A stretch of DNA of 64,000 nucleotides from Sipunculus nudus (Eukaryota; Annelida; Sipuncula; Golfingiida; Sipunculidae). Location: NCBI GenBank assembly GCA_026874595.1, contig CM049317.1:61913118-61977117 (forward strand). Reading direction: 5' to 3'. A model generated the notes under the pieces. That model did no database searches. It worked only from the letters and a program-made list of their open reading frames with translations, and had not been told where the DNA came from. Made by a program: the position numbers and the translations under genes. Each line of letters starts with the position of its first letter. The stretch's first letter is position 1. Below, piece by piece: positions 9,598-22,647 of the stretch.

Positions 9598-11100
9598 GCC
9601 AGGGGACCCGTCTGTCACCATATGGTTCATATCAGTGTGCATTTTTAGGAAAATGCTGCATTTCTGTTGTGATTTTGCTGTAAGCAAAGAATAAGCAAAG
9701 CATCAGCAAAGTGTAAGCAAAGGGATTATGCCTACATAGTTGCTTTTTTTCACCATTTTCTGAAGAAATCATGTATTTTTGGACTTTGCGGGGGTCTAAT
9801 AATGTCAGAAATGGTAAAACATTGTAGGTAAATTGTGTTAAAATTGGAAAATGGGTCCAATAAATCAATAAATGACTTTTTTAAAAATAGCAGAATTATA
9901 CATTATCGGTTTTGATCGAACGATATTGCCCTTACTTTTGATATTAATGTTCACTATCCGGGACTGCTGTGTAGCCAGGGGACCCGTCTGTCACCATTTG
10001 GTTCTTATCAGTGTGTATTTTTAGGAAAATGCTGCATTTCTGTTGTGATTTTGCCGTAAGCAAAGAATTAGCAAAGCATCAGCAAAGTGTAAGCAAAGGG
10101 ATTATGCTTTCATAGTTGATTTTTTTCACCATTTTCTGAAGAAATCATGTATTTTCGGACTTTGCGGGGGTCTAATAATGTCAGAAATGGTAAAACACTG
10201 TAGGTAAATTGTGTTAAAATTGGAAAATTGGTCCAATAAATCAATAAATGACATTTTAAAAATAGCAGAATTATACATTATCGGTTTTGATCGAACGATA
10301 TTGCCCTCACTTTTGATATTAATGTTCACTATGCGGGACTGCTGTGTAGCCAGGGGACCCGTCTGTCACCATATGCTTCTTATCAGTGTGTATTTTTAGG
10401 AAAATGCTGCATTTCTGTTGTGATTTTGCCGTAAGCAAAGAATAAGCAAAGCATCAGCAAAGTGTAAGCAAAGGGATTATGCCTTCATAATTGCTTTTCG
10501 GCACCATTTTCTGAAAAAAATAATGTATTTTTGGGCTTTGCGGGGGTCTAATAATGTCAGAAATGGTAAAACACTGTAGGTAAATTCTGTTAAAATTAGA
10601 AAATGGGTCCCAGGAATCAATAAATGACTTTTTTATAGTAGCAGAATTATACATTTATGGTTTTCATTGAACGATATTGCTCTTACTTTTGATATTAATG
10701 TTCACTAACCGGGACTGCTGTGTAGCCAGGGGACCCGTCTGTCACCATATGGTTCTTATCAGTGTGTATTTATAGGAAAATGCTGCATTTCTGTTGTGAT
10801 TTTGCCGTAAGCAAAGAATTAGCAAAGCATCAGCAAGGTGTAAGCAAAGGGATTATGCCTTCATAATTGCTCTTTGGCACCATTTTCTGAAGAAATAATG
10901 TATTTTTGGACTTTGCGGGGGTCTAATAATGTCAGAAATGGTAAAACACTGTAGGTAAATTGTGTTAAAATTGGAAAATGGGTCCAAGAAATCAAAAAAT
11001 GACTTTTTTAAAAATTGCAGAATTATACATTATCGGTTTTGATCGAACGATATTGCCCTTACTTTTGATATTAATGTTCACTTTCCGGGACTGCTGTGTA

Positions 11101-11476
11101 GCCAGGGGACCCGTCTGTCACCATATGGTTCTTATCAGTGTGTATTTTTAGGAAAATGCTGCATTTCTGTTGTGATTTTGCCGTAAGCAAAGAATTAGCA
11201 AAGCATCAGCAAAGTGTAAGCAAAGGGATTATGCCTTCATAGTTGCTTTTTTTCACCATTTTCTGAAGAAATCATGTATTTTCGGACTTTGCGGGGGTCT
11301 AATAATGTCAGAAATGGTAAAACATTGTAGGTAAATTGTGTTAAAATTGGAATATGGGTCAAAGAAATCAATAAATGAATTTTTTAAAAATTGCAGAATT
11401 ATACATTACCGGTTTTGATTGAACAATATTGCCCTTACTTTTGATATTAATGTTCACTAACCGGGACTGCTGTGTA
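11101..11476. repeat. Representative 376-bp monomer (type e)
   Basis: One standard monomer measured from anchor to anchor. It starts GCCAGGGGACCCGTCTGTC, has the subrepeat cluster about 83-126 bp in, and the conserved CCGGGACTGCTG block at its end. Types are told apart by small variants beside the anchor: CTTTCCGGG before the anchor for e, TTACCGGTTTTGATTGAACA for f, ATATTTGTGGTTTGATTG for h, and ATGCGGG with ATGCTTC for c. Confidence 0.9.
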
Positions 11477-12810
11477 GCCAGGGGACCCGTCTGTCCCCAT
11501 ATGGGTCATATCAGTGTGTTTTTTAGGAAAATGCTGCATTTCTGTTGTGATTTTGCCGTAAGGAGAGAATTAGCAAAGCATCAGCAAGGTGTAAGCAAAG
11601 GGATTATGCCTTCATAATTGCTCTTTGGCACCATTTTCTGAAGAAATAATGTATTTTTGGACTTTGCGGGGGTCTAATAATGTCTGAAATGGTGAAACAC
11701 TGTAGGTAAATTGTGTTAAAATTGGAAAATGGGTCAAAGAAATCAATAAATGACTTTTTTAAAAATAGCAGAATTATACATTTCCGGTTTTGATCGAACG
11801 ATATTGCCCTTACTTTTGATATTAATGTTCACTAACCGGGACTGCTGTGTAGCCAGTGGACCCGTCTGTCTCCATATGGGTCATATCAGTGTGTATTTTT
11901 AGGAAAATGCTGCATTTCTGTTGTGATTTTGCCGTAAGCAAAGAATAAGCAAAGCATTAGAAAAGTGTAAGCAAAGGGATTATGCTTTCATGATTGCTTT
12001 TTGGCACAATTTTCTGAAGAAATAATGTATTGTTGGACTTTGCTATGGTCTAATAATGTCAGAAATGGTAAAACACTGTAGGTAAATTGTGTTAAAATTG
12101 GAAAATGGGTCCCAGGAAACAAATGACTTTTTTATAGTAGCAGAATTATATATTTGTGGTTTGATTGCACGATATTGCCCTTACTTTTGATATTAATGTT
12201 CACTAACCGGGACTGCTGTGTAGCCAGGGGACCCGTCTGTCCCCATATGGGTCATATCAGTGTGTATTTTTAGGAAAATGCTGCATTTCTGTTGTGATTT
12301 TGCCGTAAGCAAAGAATAAGCAAAGCATCAGCAAAGTGTAAGCAAAGGGATTATGCCTTCATAATTGCTTTTTTGCACCATTTTCTGAAGAAATAATGTA
12401 TTTTTTTGGCATTGCGGGGGTCTAATAATGTCAGAAATGGTGAAACACTGTAGGTAAATTGTGTTTAAATTGGAAAATGGGTCAAAGAAATCTATAAATG
12501 ACTTTTTTAAAAATAGCAGAATTATACATTTCCGGTTTTGATCGAACGATATTCCACTTACTTTTGATATTAATGTTCACTAACCGGGACTGCTGTGTAG
12601 CCAGGGGACCCGTCTGTTTCCATATGGGTCATATCAGTGCTTATTTTTAGTAAAATGTTTAATTTCTGTTGTGATTTTACTATAAGCAAAGAATAAGCAA
12701 AGCATAAAAAAAAGTGTAAGCAAAGGGATTATTCCTGCATAGTTGCTTTTTGGCACCATTTTCTGAAGAAATAATGTATTTTGGATTTTTGCGGGGGTCT
12801 AATAATGTCA

Positions 12811-12998
12811 GAAATGGTAAAACATTGTAGGTAAATTGAGTTAAAATTAGAAAATGGGTCCAATAAATCAATAAATGACTTTTTTAAAAATTGCAGAATT
12901 TGCAGAAATGGTAAAACACTGTAGATAAATTGTGTTAAAATTCGAAAATGGGTCCAATAAATCAATAAATGACTTTTTTAAAAATTGCAGAATTATAC
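12811..12998. repeat. Internal ~95-bp tandem duplication in the long (471-bp) monomer j
   Basis: The segment from GAAATGGTAAAACA through TTGCAGAATT is present twice, at 12811-12900 and 12905-12995, joined at a GCAGAA microhomology. This makes the monomer 471 bp long. The same duplication lies upstream of anchors 17296, 21896, 28000, 31473, 35322, 37667, 43770, 45747 and 48478. It is also found in the edge blocks upstream of anchors 1241 and 6968. Confidence 0.9.
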
Positions 12999-13822
12999 AT
13001 TTGCGGTATTGATTGAACGATATTGCCCTTACTTTTGATATTAATGTTCCCTAACCGGGACTGCTGTGTAGCCAGGGGACCCGTCTGTTTTCCTATGGGT
13101 CATATCAGTGTGTATTTTTAGGAAAATGCTGCATTTCTGTTGTGATTTTGCCGTAAGCAAAGAATTAGCAAAGCATCAGCAAAGTGTAAGCAAAGGGATT
13201 ATGCTTTCATAGTTGATTTTTTTCACCATTTTCTGAAGAAATCATGTATTTTTGGACTTTGCGGGGGTCTAATAATGTCAGAAATGGTAAAACACTGTAG
13301 GTAAATTGTGTTAAAATTGGAAAATGGGTCCAAGAAATCAATAAATGACTTTTTTAAAAATTGCAGAATTATACATTATCGGTTTTGATCGAATGATATT
13401 GCCCTTACTTTTGATATTAATGTTCACTTTCCGGGACTGCTGTGTAGCCAGGGGACCCATCTGTCACCATATGGTTCTTATCAGTGTGTATTTTTAGGAA
13501 AATGCTGCATTTCTGTTGTGATTTTGCCGTAAGCAAAGAATTAGCAATGCATCAGCAAGGTGTAAGCAAAGGTATTATGCCTTCATAATTGCTTTTTGGC
13601 ACCATTTTCTGAAGAAATAATGTATTTTTGGACTTTTTGGGGGTCTTATAATGTCAGAAATGGTAAAACATTGTAAGTAAATCGTGTTAAAATGGAAGAT
13701 GGGTCCAAGAAATCAATAAATGACTTTTTTTAAAAATAGAAGAATTATACATTTGCGGTTTTGATTGAACGATATTGGCCTTACTTTTGATATTAATGTT
13801 CACTATCCGGGACTGCTGTGTA

Positions 13823-16800
13823 GCCAGGGGACCCGTCTGTCACCATATGGTTCATATCAGTGTGCATTTTTAGGAAAATGCTGCATTTCTGTTGTGATTT
13901 TGCTGTAAGCAAAGAATAAGCAAAGCATCAGCAAAGTGTAAGCAAAGGGATTATGCCTACATAGTTGCTTTTTTTCACCATTTTCTGAAGAAATCATGTA
14001 TTTTTGGACTTTGCGGGGGTCTAATAATGTCAGAAATGGTAAAACATTGTAGGTAAATTGTGTTAAAATTGGAAAATGGGTCCAATAAATCAATAAATGA
14101 CTTTTTTAAAAATAGCAGAATTATACATTATCGGTTTTGATCGAACGATATTGCCCTTACTTTTGATATTAATGTTCACTATCCGGGACTGCTGTGTAGC
14201 CAGGGGACCCGTCTGTCACCATTTGGTTCTTATCAGTGTGTATTTTCAGGAAAATGCTGCATTTCTGTTGTGATTTTGCCGTAAGCAAAGAATTAGCAAA
14301 GCATCAGCAAAGTGTAAGCAAAGGGATTATGCTTTCATAGTTGATTTTTTTCACCATTTTCTGAAGAAATCATGTATTTTTGGACTTTGCGGGGGTCTAA
14401 TAATGTCAGAAATGGTAAAACACTGTAGGTAAATTGTGTTAAAATTGGAAAATTGGTCCAATAAATCAATAAATGACTTTTTAAAAATAGCAGAATTATA
14501 CATTATCGGTTTTGATCGAACGATATTGCCCTCACTTTTGATATTAATGTTCACTATGCGGGACTGCTGTGTAGCCAGGGGACCCGTCTGTCACCATATG
14601 CTTCTTATCAGTGTGTATTTTTAGGAAAATGCTGCATTTCTGTTGTGATTTTGCCGTAAGCAAAGAATAAGCAAAGCATCAGCAAAGTGTAAGCAAAGGG
14701 ATTATGCCTTCATAATTGCTTTTCGGCACCATTTTCTGAAAAAAATAATGTATTTTTGGGCTTTGCGGGGGTCTAATAATGTCAGAAATGGTAAAACACT
14801 GTAGGTAAATTCTGTTAAAATTAGAAAATGGGTCCCAGGAATCAATAAATGACTTTTTTATAGTAGCAGAATTATACATTTATGGTTTTCATTGAACGAT
14901 ATTGCTCTTACTTTTGATATTAATGTTCACTAACCGGGACTGCTGTGTAGCCAGGGGACCCGTCTGTCACCATATGGTTCTTATCAGTGTGTATTTATAG
15001 GAAAATGCTGCATTTCTGTTGTGATTTTGCCGTAAGCAAAGAATTAGCAAAGCATCAGCAAGGTGTAAGCAAAGGGATTATGCCTTCATAATTGCTCTTT
15101 GGCACCATTTTCTGAAGAAATAATGTATTTTTGGACTTTGCGGGGGTCTAATAATGTCAGAAATGGTAAAACACTGTAGGTAAATTGTGTTAAAATTGGA
15201 AAATGGGTCCAAGAAATCAAAAAATGACTTTTTTAAAAATTGCAGAATTATACATTATCGGTTTTGATCGAACGATATTGCCCTTACTTTTGATATTAAT
15301 GTTCACTTTCCGGGACTGCTGTGTAGCCAGGGGACCCGTCTGTCACCATATGGTTCTTATCAGTGTGTATTTTTAGGAAAATGCTGCATTTCTGTTGTGA
15401 TTTTGCCGTAAGCAAAGAATTAGCAAAGCATCAGCAAAGTGTAAGCAAAGGGATTATGCCTTCATAGTTGCTTTTTTTCACCATTTTCTGAAGAAATCAT
15501 GTATTTTCGGACTTTGCGGGGGTCTAATAATGTCAGAAATGGTAAAACATTGTAGGTAAATTGTGTTAAAATTGGAATATGGGTCAAAGAAATCAATAAA
15601 TGAATTTTTTAAAAATTGCAGAATTATACATTACCGGTTTTGATTGAACAATATTGCCCTTACTTTTGATATTAATGTTCACTAACCGGGACTGCTGTGT
15701 AGCCAGGGGACCCGTCTGTCCCCATATGGGTCATATCAGTGTGTTTTTTAGGAAAATGCTGCATTTCTGTTGTGATTTTGCCGTAAGGAGAGAATTAGCA
15801 AAGCATCAGCAAGGTGTAAGCAAAGGGATTATGCCTTCATAATTGCTCTTTGGCACCATTTTCTGAAGAAATAATGTATTTTTGGACTTTGCGGGGGTCT
15901 AATAATGTCTGAAATGGTGAAACACTGTAGGTAAATTGTGTTAAAATTGGAAAATGGGTCAAAGAAATCAATAAATGACTTTTTTAAAAATAGCAGAATT
16001 ATACATTTCCGGTTTTGATCGAACGATATTGCCCTTACTTTTGATATTAATGTTCACTAACCGGGACTGCTGTGTAGCCAGGGGACCCGTCTGTCTCCAT
16101 ATGGGTCATATCAGTGTGTATTTTTAGGAAAATGCTGCATTTCTGTTGTGATTTTGCCGTAAGCAAAGAATAAGCAAAGCATTAGAAAAGTGTAAGCAAA
16201 GGGATTATGCTTTCATGATTGCTTTTTGGCACAATTTTCTGAAGAAATAATGTATTGTTGGACTTTGCTATGGTCTAATAATGTCAGAAATGGTAAAACA
16301 CTGTAGGTAAATTGTGTTAAAATTGGAAAATGGGTCCCAGGAAACAAATGACTTTTTTATAGTAGCAGAATTATATATTTGTGGTTTGATTGCACGATAT
16401 TGCCCTTACTTTTGATATTAATGTTCACTAACCGGGACTGCTGTGTAGCCAGGGGACCCGTCTGTCCCCATATGGGTCATATCAGTGTGTATTTTTAGGA
16501 AAATGCTGCATTTCTGTTGTGATTTTGCCGTAAGCAAAGAATAAGCAAAGCATCAGCAAAGTGTAAGCAAAGGGATTATGCCTTCATAATTGCTTTTTTG
16601 CACCATTTTCTGAAGAAATAATGTATTTTTTTGGCATTGCGGGGGTCTAATAATGTCAGAAATGGTGAAACACTGTAGGTAAATTGTGTTTAAATTGGAA
16701 AATGGGTCAAAGAAATCTATAAATGACTTTTTTAAAAATAGCAGAATTATACATTTCCGGTTTTGATCGAACGATATTCCACTTACTTTTGATATTAATG

Positions 16801-18798
16801 TTCACTAACCGGGACTGCTGTGTAGCCAGGGGACCCGTCTGTTTCCATATGGGTCATATCAGTGCTTATTTTTAGTAAAATGTTTAATTTCTGTTGTGAT
16901 TTTACTATAAGCAAAGAATAAGCAAAGCATAAAAAAAAGTGTAAGCAAAGGGATTATTCCTGCATAGTTGCTTTTTGGCACCATTTTCTGAAGAAATAAT
17001 GTATTTTTGGACTTTGCGGGGGTCTAATAATGTCAGAAATGGTAAAACATTGTAGGTAAATTGAGTTAAAATTAGAAAATGGGTCCAATAAATCAATAAA
17101 TGACTTTTTTAAAAATTGCAGAATTTGCAGAAATGGTAAAACACTGTAGATAAATTGTGTTAAAATTCGAAAATGGGTCCAATAAATCAATAAATGACTT
17201 TTTTAAAAATTGCAGAATTATACATTTGCGGTATTGATTGAACGATATTGCCCTTACTTTTGATATTAATGTTCCCTAACCGGGACTGCTGTGTAGCCAG
17301 GGGACCCGTCTGTTTTCCTATGGGTCATATCAGTGTGTATTTTTAGGAAAATGCTGCATTTCTTTTGAGATTTTGCCGTAAGCAAAGAATTAGCAAAGCA
17401 TCAGCAAGGTGTAAGCAAAGGGATTATGCCTTCATAATTGCTCTTTGGCACCATTTTCTGAAGAAATAATGTATTTTTGGACTTTGCGGGGGTCTAATAA
17501 TGTCAGAAATGGTAAAACACTGTAGGTAAATTGTGTTAAAATTGGAAAATGGGTCCAAGAAATCAATAAATGACTTTTTTAAAAATTGCAGAATTATACA
17601 TTATCGGTTTTGATCGAACGATATTGCCCTTACTTTTGATATTAATGTTCACTTTCCGGGACTGCTGTGTAGCCAGGGGACCCGTCTGTCACCATATGGT
17701 TCTTATCAGTGTGTATTTTTAGGAAAATGCTGCATTTCTGTTGTGATTTTGCCGTAAGCAAAGAATTAGCAAAGCATCAGCAAAGTGTAAGCAAAGGGAT
17801 TATGCCTTCATAGTTGCTTTTTTTCACCATTTTCTGAAGAAATCATGTATTTTCGGACTTTGCGGGGGTCTAATAATGTCAGAAATGGTAAAACATTGTA
17901 GGTAAATTGTGTTAAAATTGGAAAATGGGTAAAAGAAATCAATAAATGACTTTTTTAAAAATAGCAGAATTATACATTATCGGTTTTGATCGAACGATAT
18001 TGCCCTTACTTTTGATATTAATGTTCACTATCCGGGACTACTCTGTAGCCAGGGGACCCGTCTGTCACATTTGGTTCTTATCAGTGTGTATTTTTAGGAA
18101 AATGCTGCATTTCTGTTGTGATTTTGCCGTAAGCAAAGAATTAGCAAAGCATCAGCAAAGTGTAAGCAAAGGGATTATGCTTTCATAGTTGCTTTTTTTC
18201 ACCATTTTCTGAAGAAATCATGTATTTTTGGACTTTGCGGGGGTCTAATAATGTCAGAAATGGTAAAACACTGTAGGTAAATTGTGTTAAAATTGGAAAA
18301 TGGGTCCAAGAAATCAATAAATGACTTTTTTAAAAATTGCAGAATTATACATTATCGGTTTTGATCGAATGATATTGCCCTTACTTTTGATATTAATGTT
18401 CACTTTCCGGGACTGCTGTGTAGCCAGGGGACCCATCTGTCACCATATGGTTCTTATCAGTGTGTATTTTTAGGAAAATGCTGCATTTCTGTTGTGATTT
18501 TGCCGTAAGCAAAGAATTAGCAAAGCATCAGCAAGGTGTAAGCAAAGGTATTATGCCTTCATAATTGCTTTTTGGCACCATTTTCTGAAGAAATAATGTA
18601 TTTTTGGACTTTTTGGGGGTCTTATAATGTCAGAAATGGTAAAACATTGTAAGTAAATCGTGTTAAAATGGAAGATGGGTCCAAGAAATCAATAAATGAC
18701 TTTTTTTAAAAATAGAAGAATTATACATTTGCGGTTTTGATTGAACGATATTGGCCTTACTTTTGATATTAATGTTCACTATCCGGGACTGCTGTGTA
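13823..18798. repeat. Domain I HOR unit B, 13 monomers, 4,976 bp
   Basis: Anchors: a 13823, b 14199, c 14574, d 14950, e 15326, f 15702, g 16077, h 16448, i 16825, j 17296, then e-like 17672, x 18048, k 18423. Compared with unit A it gains two monomers (751 bp). The switch lies between 17340 and 17363: the sequence is type j on the left and, from TTCTTTTGAGATTT onward, the type seen at 8096. The inserted run matches the transition zone near 8.1-9.2 kb. Confidence 0.92.
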
Positions 18799-21700
18799 GC
18801 CAGGGGACCCGTCTGTCACCATATGGTTCATATCAGTGTGCATTTTTAGGAAAATGCTGCATTTCTGTTGTGATTTTGCTGTAAGCAAAGAATAAGCAAA
18901 GCATCAGCAAAGTGTAAGCAAAGGGATTATGCCTACATAGTTGCTTTTTTTCACCATTTTCTGAAGAAATCATGTATTTTTGGACTTTGCGGGGGTCTAA
19001 TAATGTCAGAAATGGTAAAACATTGTAGGTAAATTGTGTTAAAATTGGAAAATGGGTCCAATAAATCAATAAATGACTTTTTTAAAAATAGCAGAATTAT
19101 ACATTATCGGTTTTGATCGAACGATATTGCCCTTACTTTTGATATTAATGTTCACTATCCGGGACTGCTGTGTAGCCAGGGGACCCGTCTGTCACCATTT
19201 GGTTCTTATCAGTGTGTATTTTTAGGAAAATGCTGCATTTCTGTTGTGATTTTGCCGTAAGCAAAGAATTAGCAAAGCATCAGCAAAGTGTAAGCAAAGG
19301 GATTATGCTTTCATAGTTGATTTTTTTCACCATTTTCTGAAGAAATCATGTATTTTTGGACTTTGCGGGGGTCTAATAATGTCAGAAATGGTAAAACACT
19401 GTAGGTAAATTGTGTTAAAATTGGAAAATTGGTCCAATAAATCAATAAATGACTTTTTAAAAATAGCAGAATTATACATTATCGGTTTTGATCGAACGAT
19501 ATTGCCCTCACTTTTGATATTAATGTTCACTATGCGGGACTGCTGTGTAGCCAGGGGACCCGTCTGTCACCATATGCTTCTTATCAGTGTGTATTTTTAG
19601 GAAAATGCTGCATTTCTGTTGTGATTTTGCCGTAAGCAAAGAATAAGCAAAGCATCAGCAAAGTGTAAGCAAAGGGATTATGCCTTCATAATTGCTTTTC
19701 GGCACCATTTTCTGAAAAAAATAATGTATTTTTGGGCTTTGCGGGGGTCTAATAATGTCAGAAATGGTAAAACACTGTAGGTAAATTCTGTTAAAATTAG
19801 AAAATGGGTCCCAGGAATCAATAAATGACTTTTTTATAGTAGCAGAATTATACATTTATGGTTTTCATTGAACGATATTGCTCTTACTTTTGATATTAAT
19901 GTTCACTAACCGGGACTGCTGTGTAGCCAGGGGACCCGTCTGTCACCATATGGTTCTTATCAGTGTGTATTTATAGGAAAATGCTGCATTTCTGTTGTGA
20001 TTTTGCCGTAAGCAAAGAATTAGCAAAGCATCAGCAAGGTGTAAGCAAAGGGATTATGCCTTCATAATTGCTCTTTGGCACCATTTTCTGAAGAAATAAT
20101 GTATTTTTGGACTTTGCGGGGGTCTAATAATGTCAGAAATGGTAAAACACTGTAGGTAAATTGTGTTAAAATTGGAAAATGGGTCCAAGAAATCAAAAAA
20201 TGACTTTTTTAAAAATTGCAGAATTATACATTATCGGTTTTGATTGAACAATATTGCCCTTACTTTTGATATTAATGTTCACTAACCGGGACTGCTGTGT
20301 AGCCAGGGGACCCATCTGTCCCCATATGGGTCATATCAGTGTGTTTTTTAGGAAAATGCTGCATTTCTGTTGTGATTTTGCCGTAAGGAGAGAATTAGCA
20401 AAGCATCAGCAAGGTGTAAGCAAAGGGATTATGCCTTCATAATTGCTCTTTGGCACCATTTTCTGAAGAAATAATGTATTTTTGGACTTTGCGGGGGTCT
20501 AATAATGTCTGAAATGGTGAAACACTGTAGGTAAATTGTGTTAAAATTGGAAAATGGGTCAAAGAAATCAATAAATGACTTTTTTAAAAATAGCAGAATT
20601 ATACATTTCCGGTTTTGATCGAACGATATTGCCCTTACTTTTGATATTAATGTTTACTAACCGGGACTGCTGTGTAGCCAGGGGACCCGTCTGTCTCCAT
20701 ATGGGTCATATCAGTGTGTATTTTTAGGAAAATGCTGCATTTCTGTTGTGATTTTGCCGTAAGCAAAGAATAAGCAAAGCATTAGAAAAGTGTAAGCAAA
20801 GGGATTATGCTTTCATGATTGCTTTTTGGCACAATTTTCTGAAGAAATAATGTATTGTTGGACTTTGCTATGGTCTAATAATGTCAGAAATGGTAAAACA
20901 CTGTAGGTAAATTGTGTTAAAATTGGAAAATGGGTCCCAGGAAACAAATGACTTTTTTATAGTAGCAGAATTATATATTTGTGGTTTGATTGCACGATAT
21001 TGCCCTTACTTTTGATATTAATGTTCACTAACCGGGACTGCTGTGTAGCCAGGGGACCCGTCTGTCCCCATATGGGTCATATCAGTGTGTATTTTTAGGA
21101 AAATGCTGCATTTCTGTTGTGATTTTGCCGTAAGCAAAGAATAAGCAAAGCATCAGCAAAGTGTAAGCAAAGGGATTATGCCTTCATAATTGCTTTTTTG
21201 CACCATTTTCTGAAGAAATAATGTATTTTTTTGGCATTGCGGGGGTCTAATAATGTCAGAAATGGTGAAACACTGTAGGTAAATTGTGTTTAAATTGGAA
21301 AATGGGTCAAAGAAATCTATAAATGACTTTTTTAAAAATAGCAGAATTATACATTTCCGGTTTTGATCGAACGATATTCCACTTACTTTTGATATTAATG
21401 TTCACTAACCGGGACTGCTGTGTAGCCAGGGGACCCGTCTGTTTCCATATGGGTCATATCAGTGCTTATTTTTAGTAAAATGTTTAATTTCTGTTGTGAT
21501 TTTACTATAAGCAAAGAATAAGCAAAGCATAAAAAAAAGTGTAAGCAAAGGGATTATTCCTGCATAGTTGCTTTTTGGCACCATTTTCTGAAGAAATAAT
21601 GTATTTTTGGACTTTGCGGGGGTCTAATAATGTCAGAAATGGTAAAACATTGTAGGTAAATTGAGTTAAAATTAGAAAATGGGTCCAATAAATCAATAAA

Positions 21701-22647
21701 TGACTTTTTTAAAAATTGCAGAATTTGCAGAAATGGTAAAACACTGTAGATAAATTGTGTTAAAATTCGAAAATGGGTCCAATAAATCAATAAATGACTT
21801 TTTTAAAAATTGCAGAATTATACATTTGCGGTATTGATTGAACGATATTGCCCTTACTTTTGATATTAATGTTCCCTAACCGGGACTGCTGTGTAGCCAG
21901 GGGACCCGTCTGTTTTCCTATGGGTCATATCAGTGTGTATTTTTAGGAAAATGCTGCATTTCTGTTGTGATTTTGCCGTAAGCAAAGAATTAGCAAAGCA
22001 TCAGCAAAGTGTAAGCAAAGGGATTATGCTTTCATAGTTGATTTTTTTCACCATTTTCTGAAGAAATCATGTATTTTTGGACTTTGCGGGGGTCTAATAA
22101 TGTCAGAAATGGTAAAACACTGTAGGTAAATTGTGTTAAAATTGGAAAATGGGTCCAAGAAATCAATAAATGACTTTTTTAAAAATTGCAGAATTATACA
22201 TTATCGGTTTTGATCGAATGATATTGCCCTTACTTTTGATATTAATGTTCACTTTCCGGGACTGCTGTGTAGCCAGGGGACCCATCTGTCACCATATGGT
22301 TCTTATCAGTGTGTATTTTTAGGAAAATGCTGCATTTCTGTTGTGATTTTGCCGTAAGCAAAGAATTAGCAAAGCATCAGCAAGGTGTAAGCAAAGGTAT
22401 TATGCCTTCATAATTGCTTTTTGGCACCATTTTCTGAAGAAATAATGTATTTTTGGACTTTTTGGGGGTCTTATGATGTCAGAAATGGTAAAACATTGTA
22501 AGTAAATCGTGTTAAAATGGAAGATGGGTCCAAGAAATCAATAAATGACTTTTTTTAAAAATAGAAGAATTATACATTTGCGGTTTTGATTGAACGATAT
22601 TGGCCTTACTTTTGATATTAATGTTCACTATCCGGGACTGCTGTGTA
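18799..22647. repeat. Domain I HOR unit C, 10 monomers, 3,849 bp
   Basis: Anchors: a 18799, b 19175, c 19550, d 19926, e/f hybrid 20302, g 20677, h 21048, i 21425, j 21896, k 22272. One monomer is missing. The sequence switches from e (TTATCGGTTTTGAT) to f (TGAACAATATT) between 20235 and 20244, so the lost 376 bp was removed by an in-register exchange. Confidence 0.92.

Larger units (their letters stand above)
9598..13822. repeat. Domain I HOR unit A, 11 monomers, 4,225 bp
   Basis: Monomer anchors: a 9598, b 9974, c 10349, d 10725, e 11101, f 11477, g 11852, h 12223, i 12600, j 13071, k 13447. Unit B repeats the same order 4,225 bp later with only a handful of differences visible by eye (for example near 10156, 10253 and 12786). 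Neighbouring monomer types differ much more from each other. This is the defining property of a higher-order repeat. It serves as the reference unit for my labels. Confidence 0.92.

Noticed and set aside
11000-11020. AATAAA polyadenylation signals in each monomer (within AATCAATAAATGAC)
   Set aside because: They recur once per monomer in AT-rich sequence with no gene upstream, so they are most likely incidental.
11081-11110. CENP-B box
   Set aside because: TTCACTAACCGGG only partly resembles the TTCG-N4-A-NN-CGGG core: the G of TTCG is A and the spacing is two bases short. It cannot be called a CENP-B box.
12600-13071. The 471-bp monomers as a separate satellite family
   Set aside because: They are standard monomers with one internal ~95-bp duplication and keep all other landmarks.
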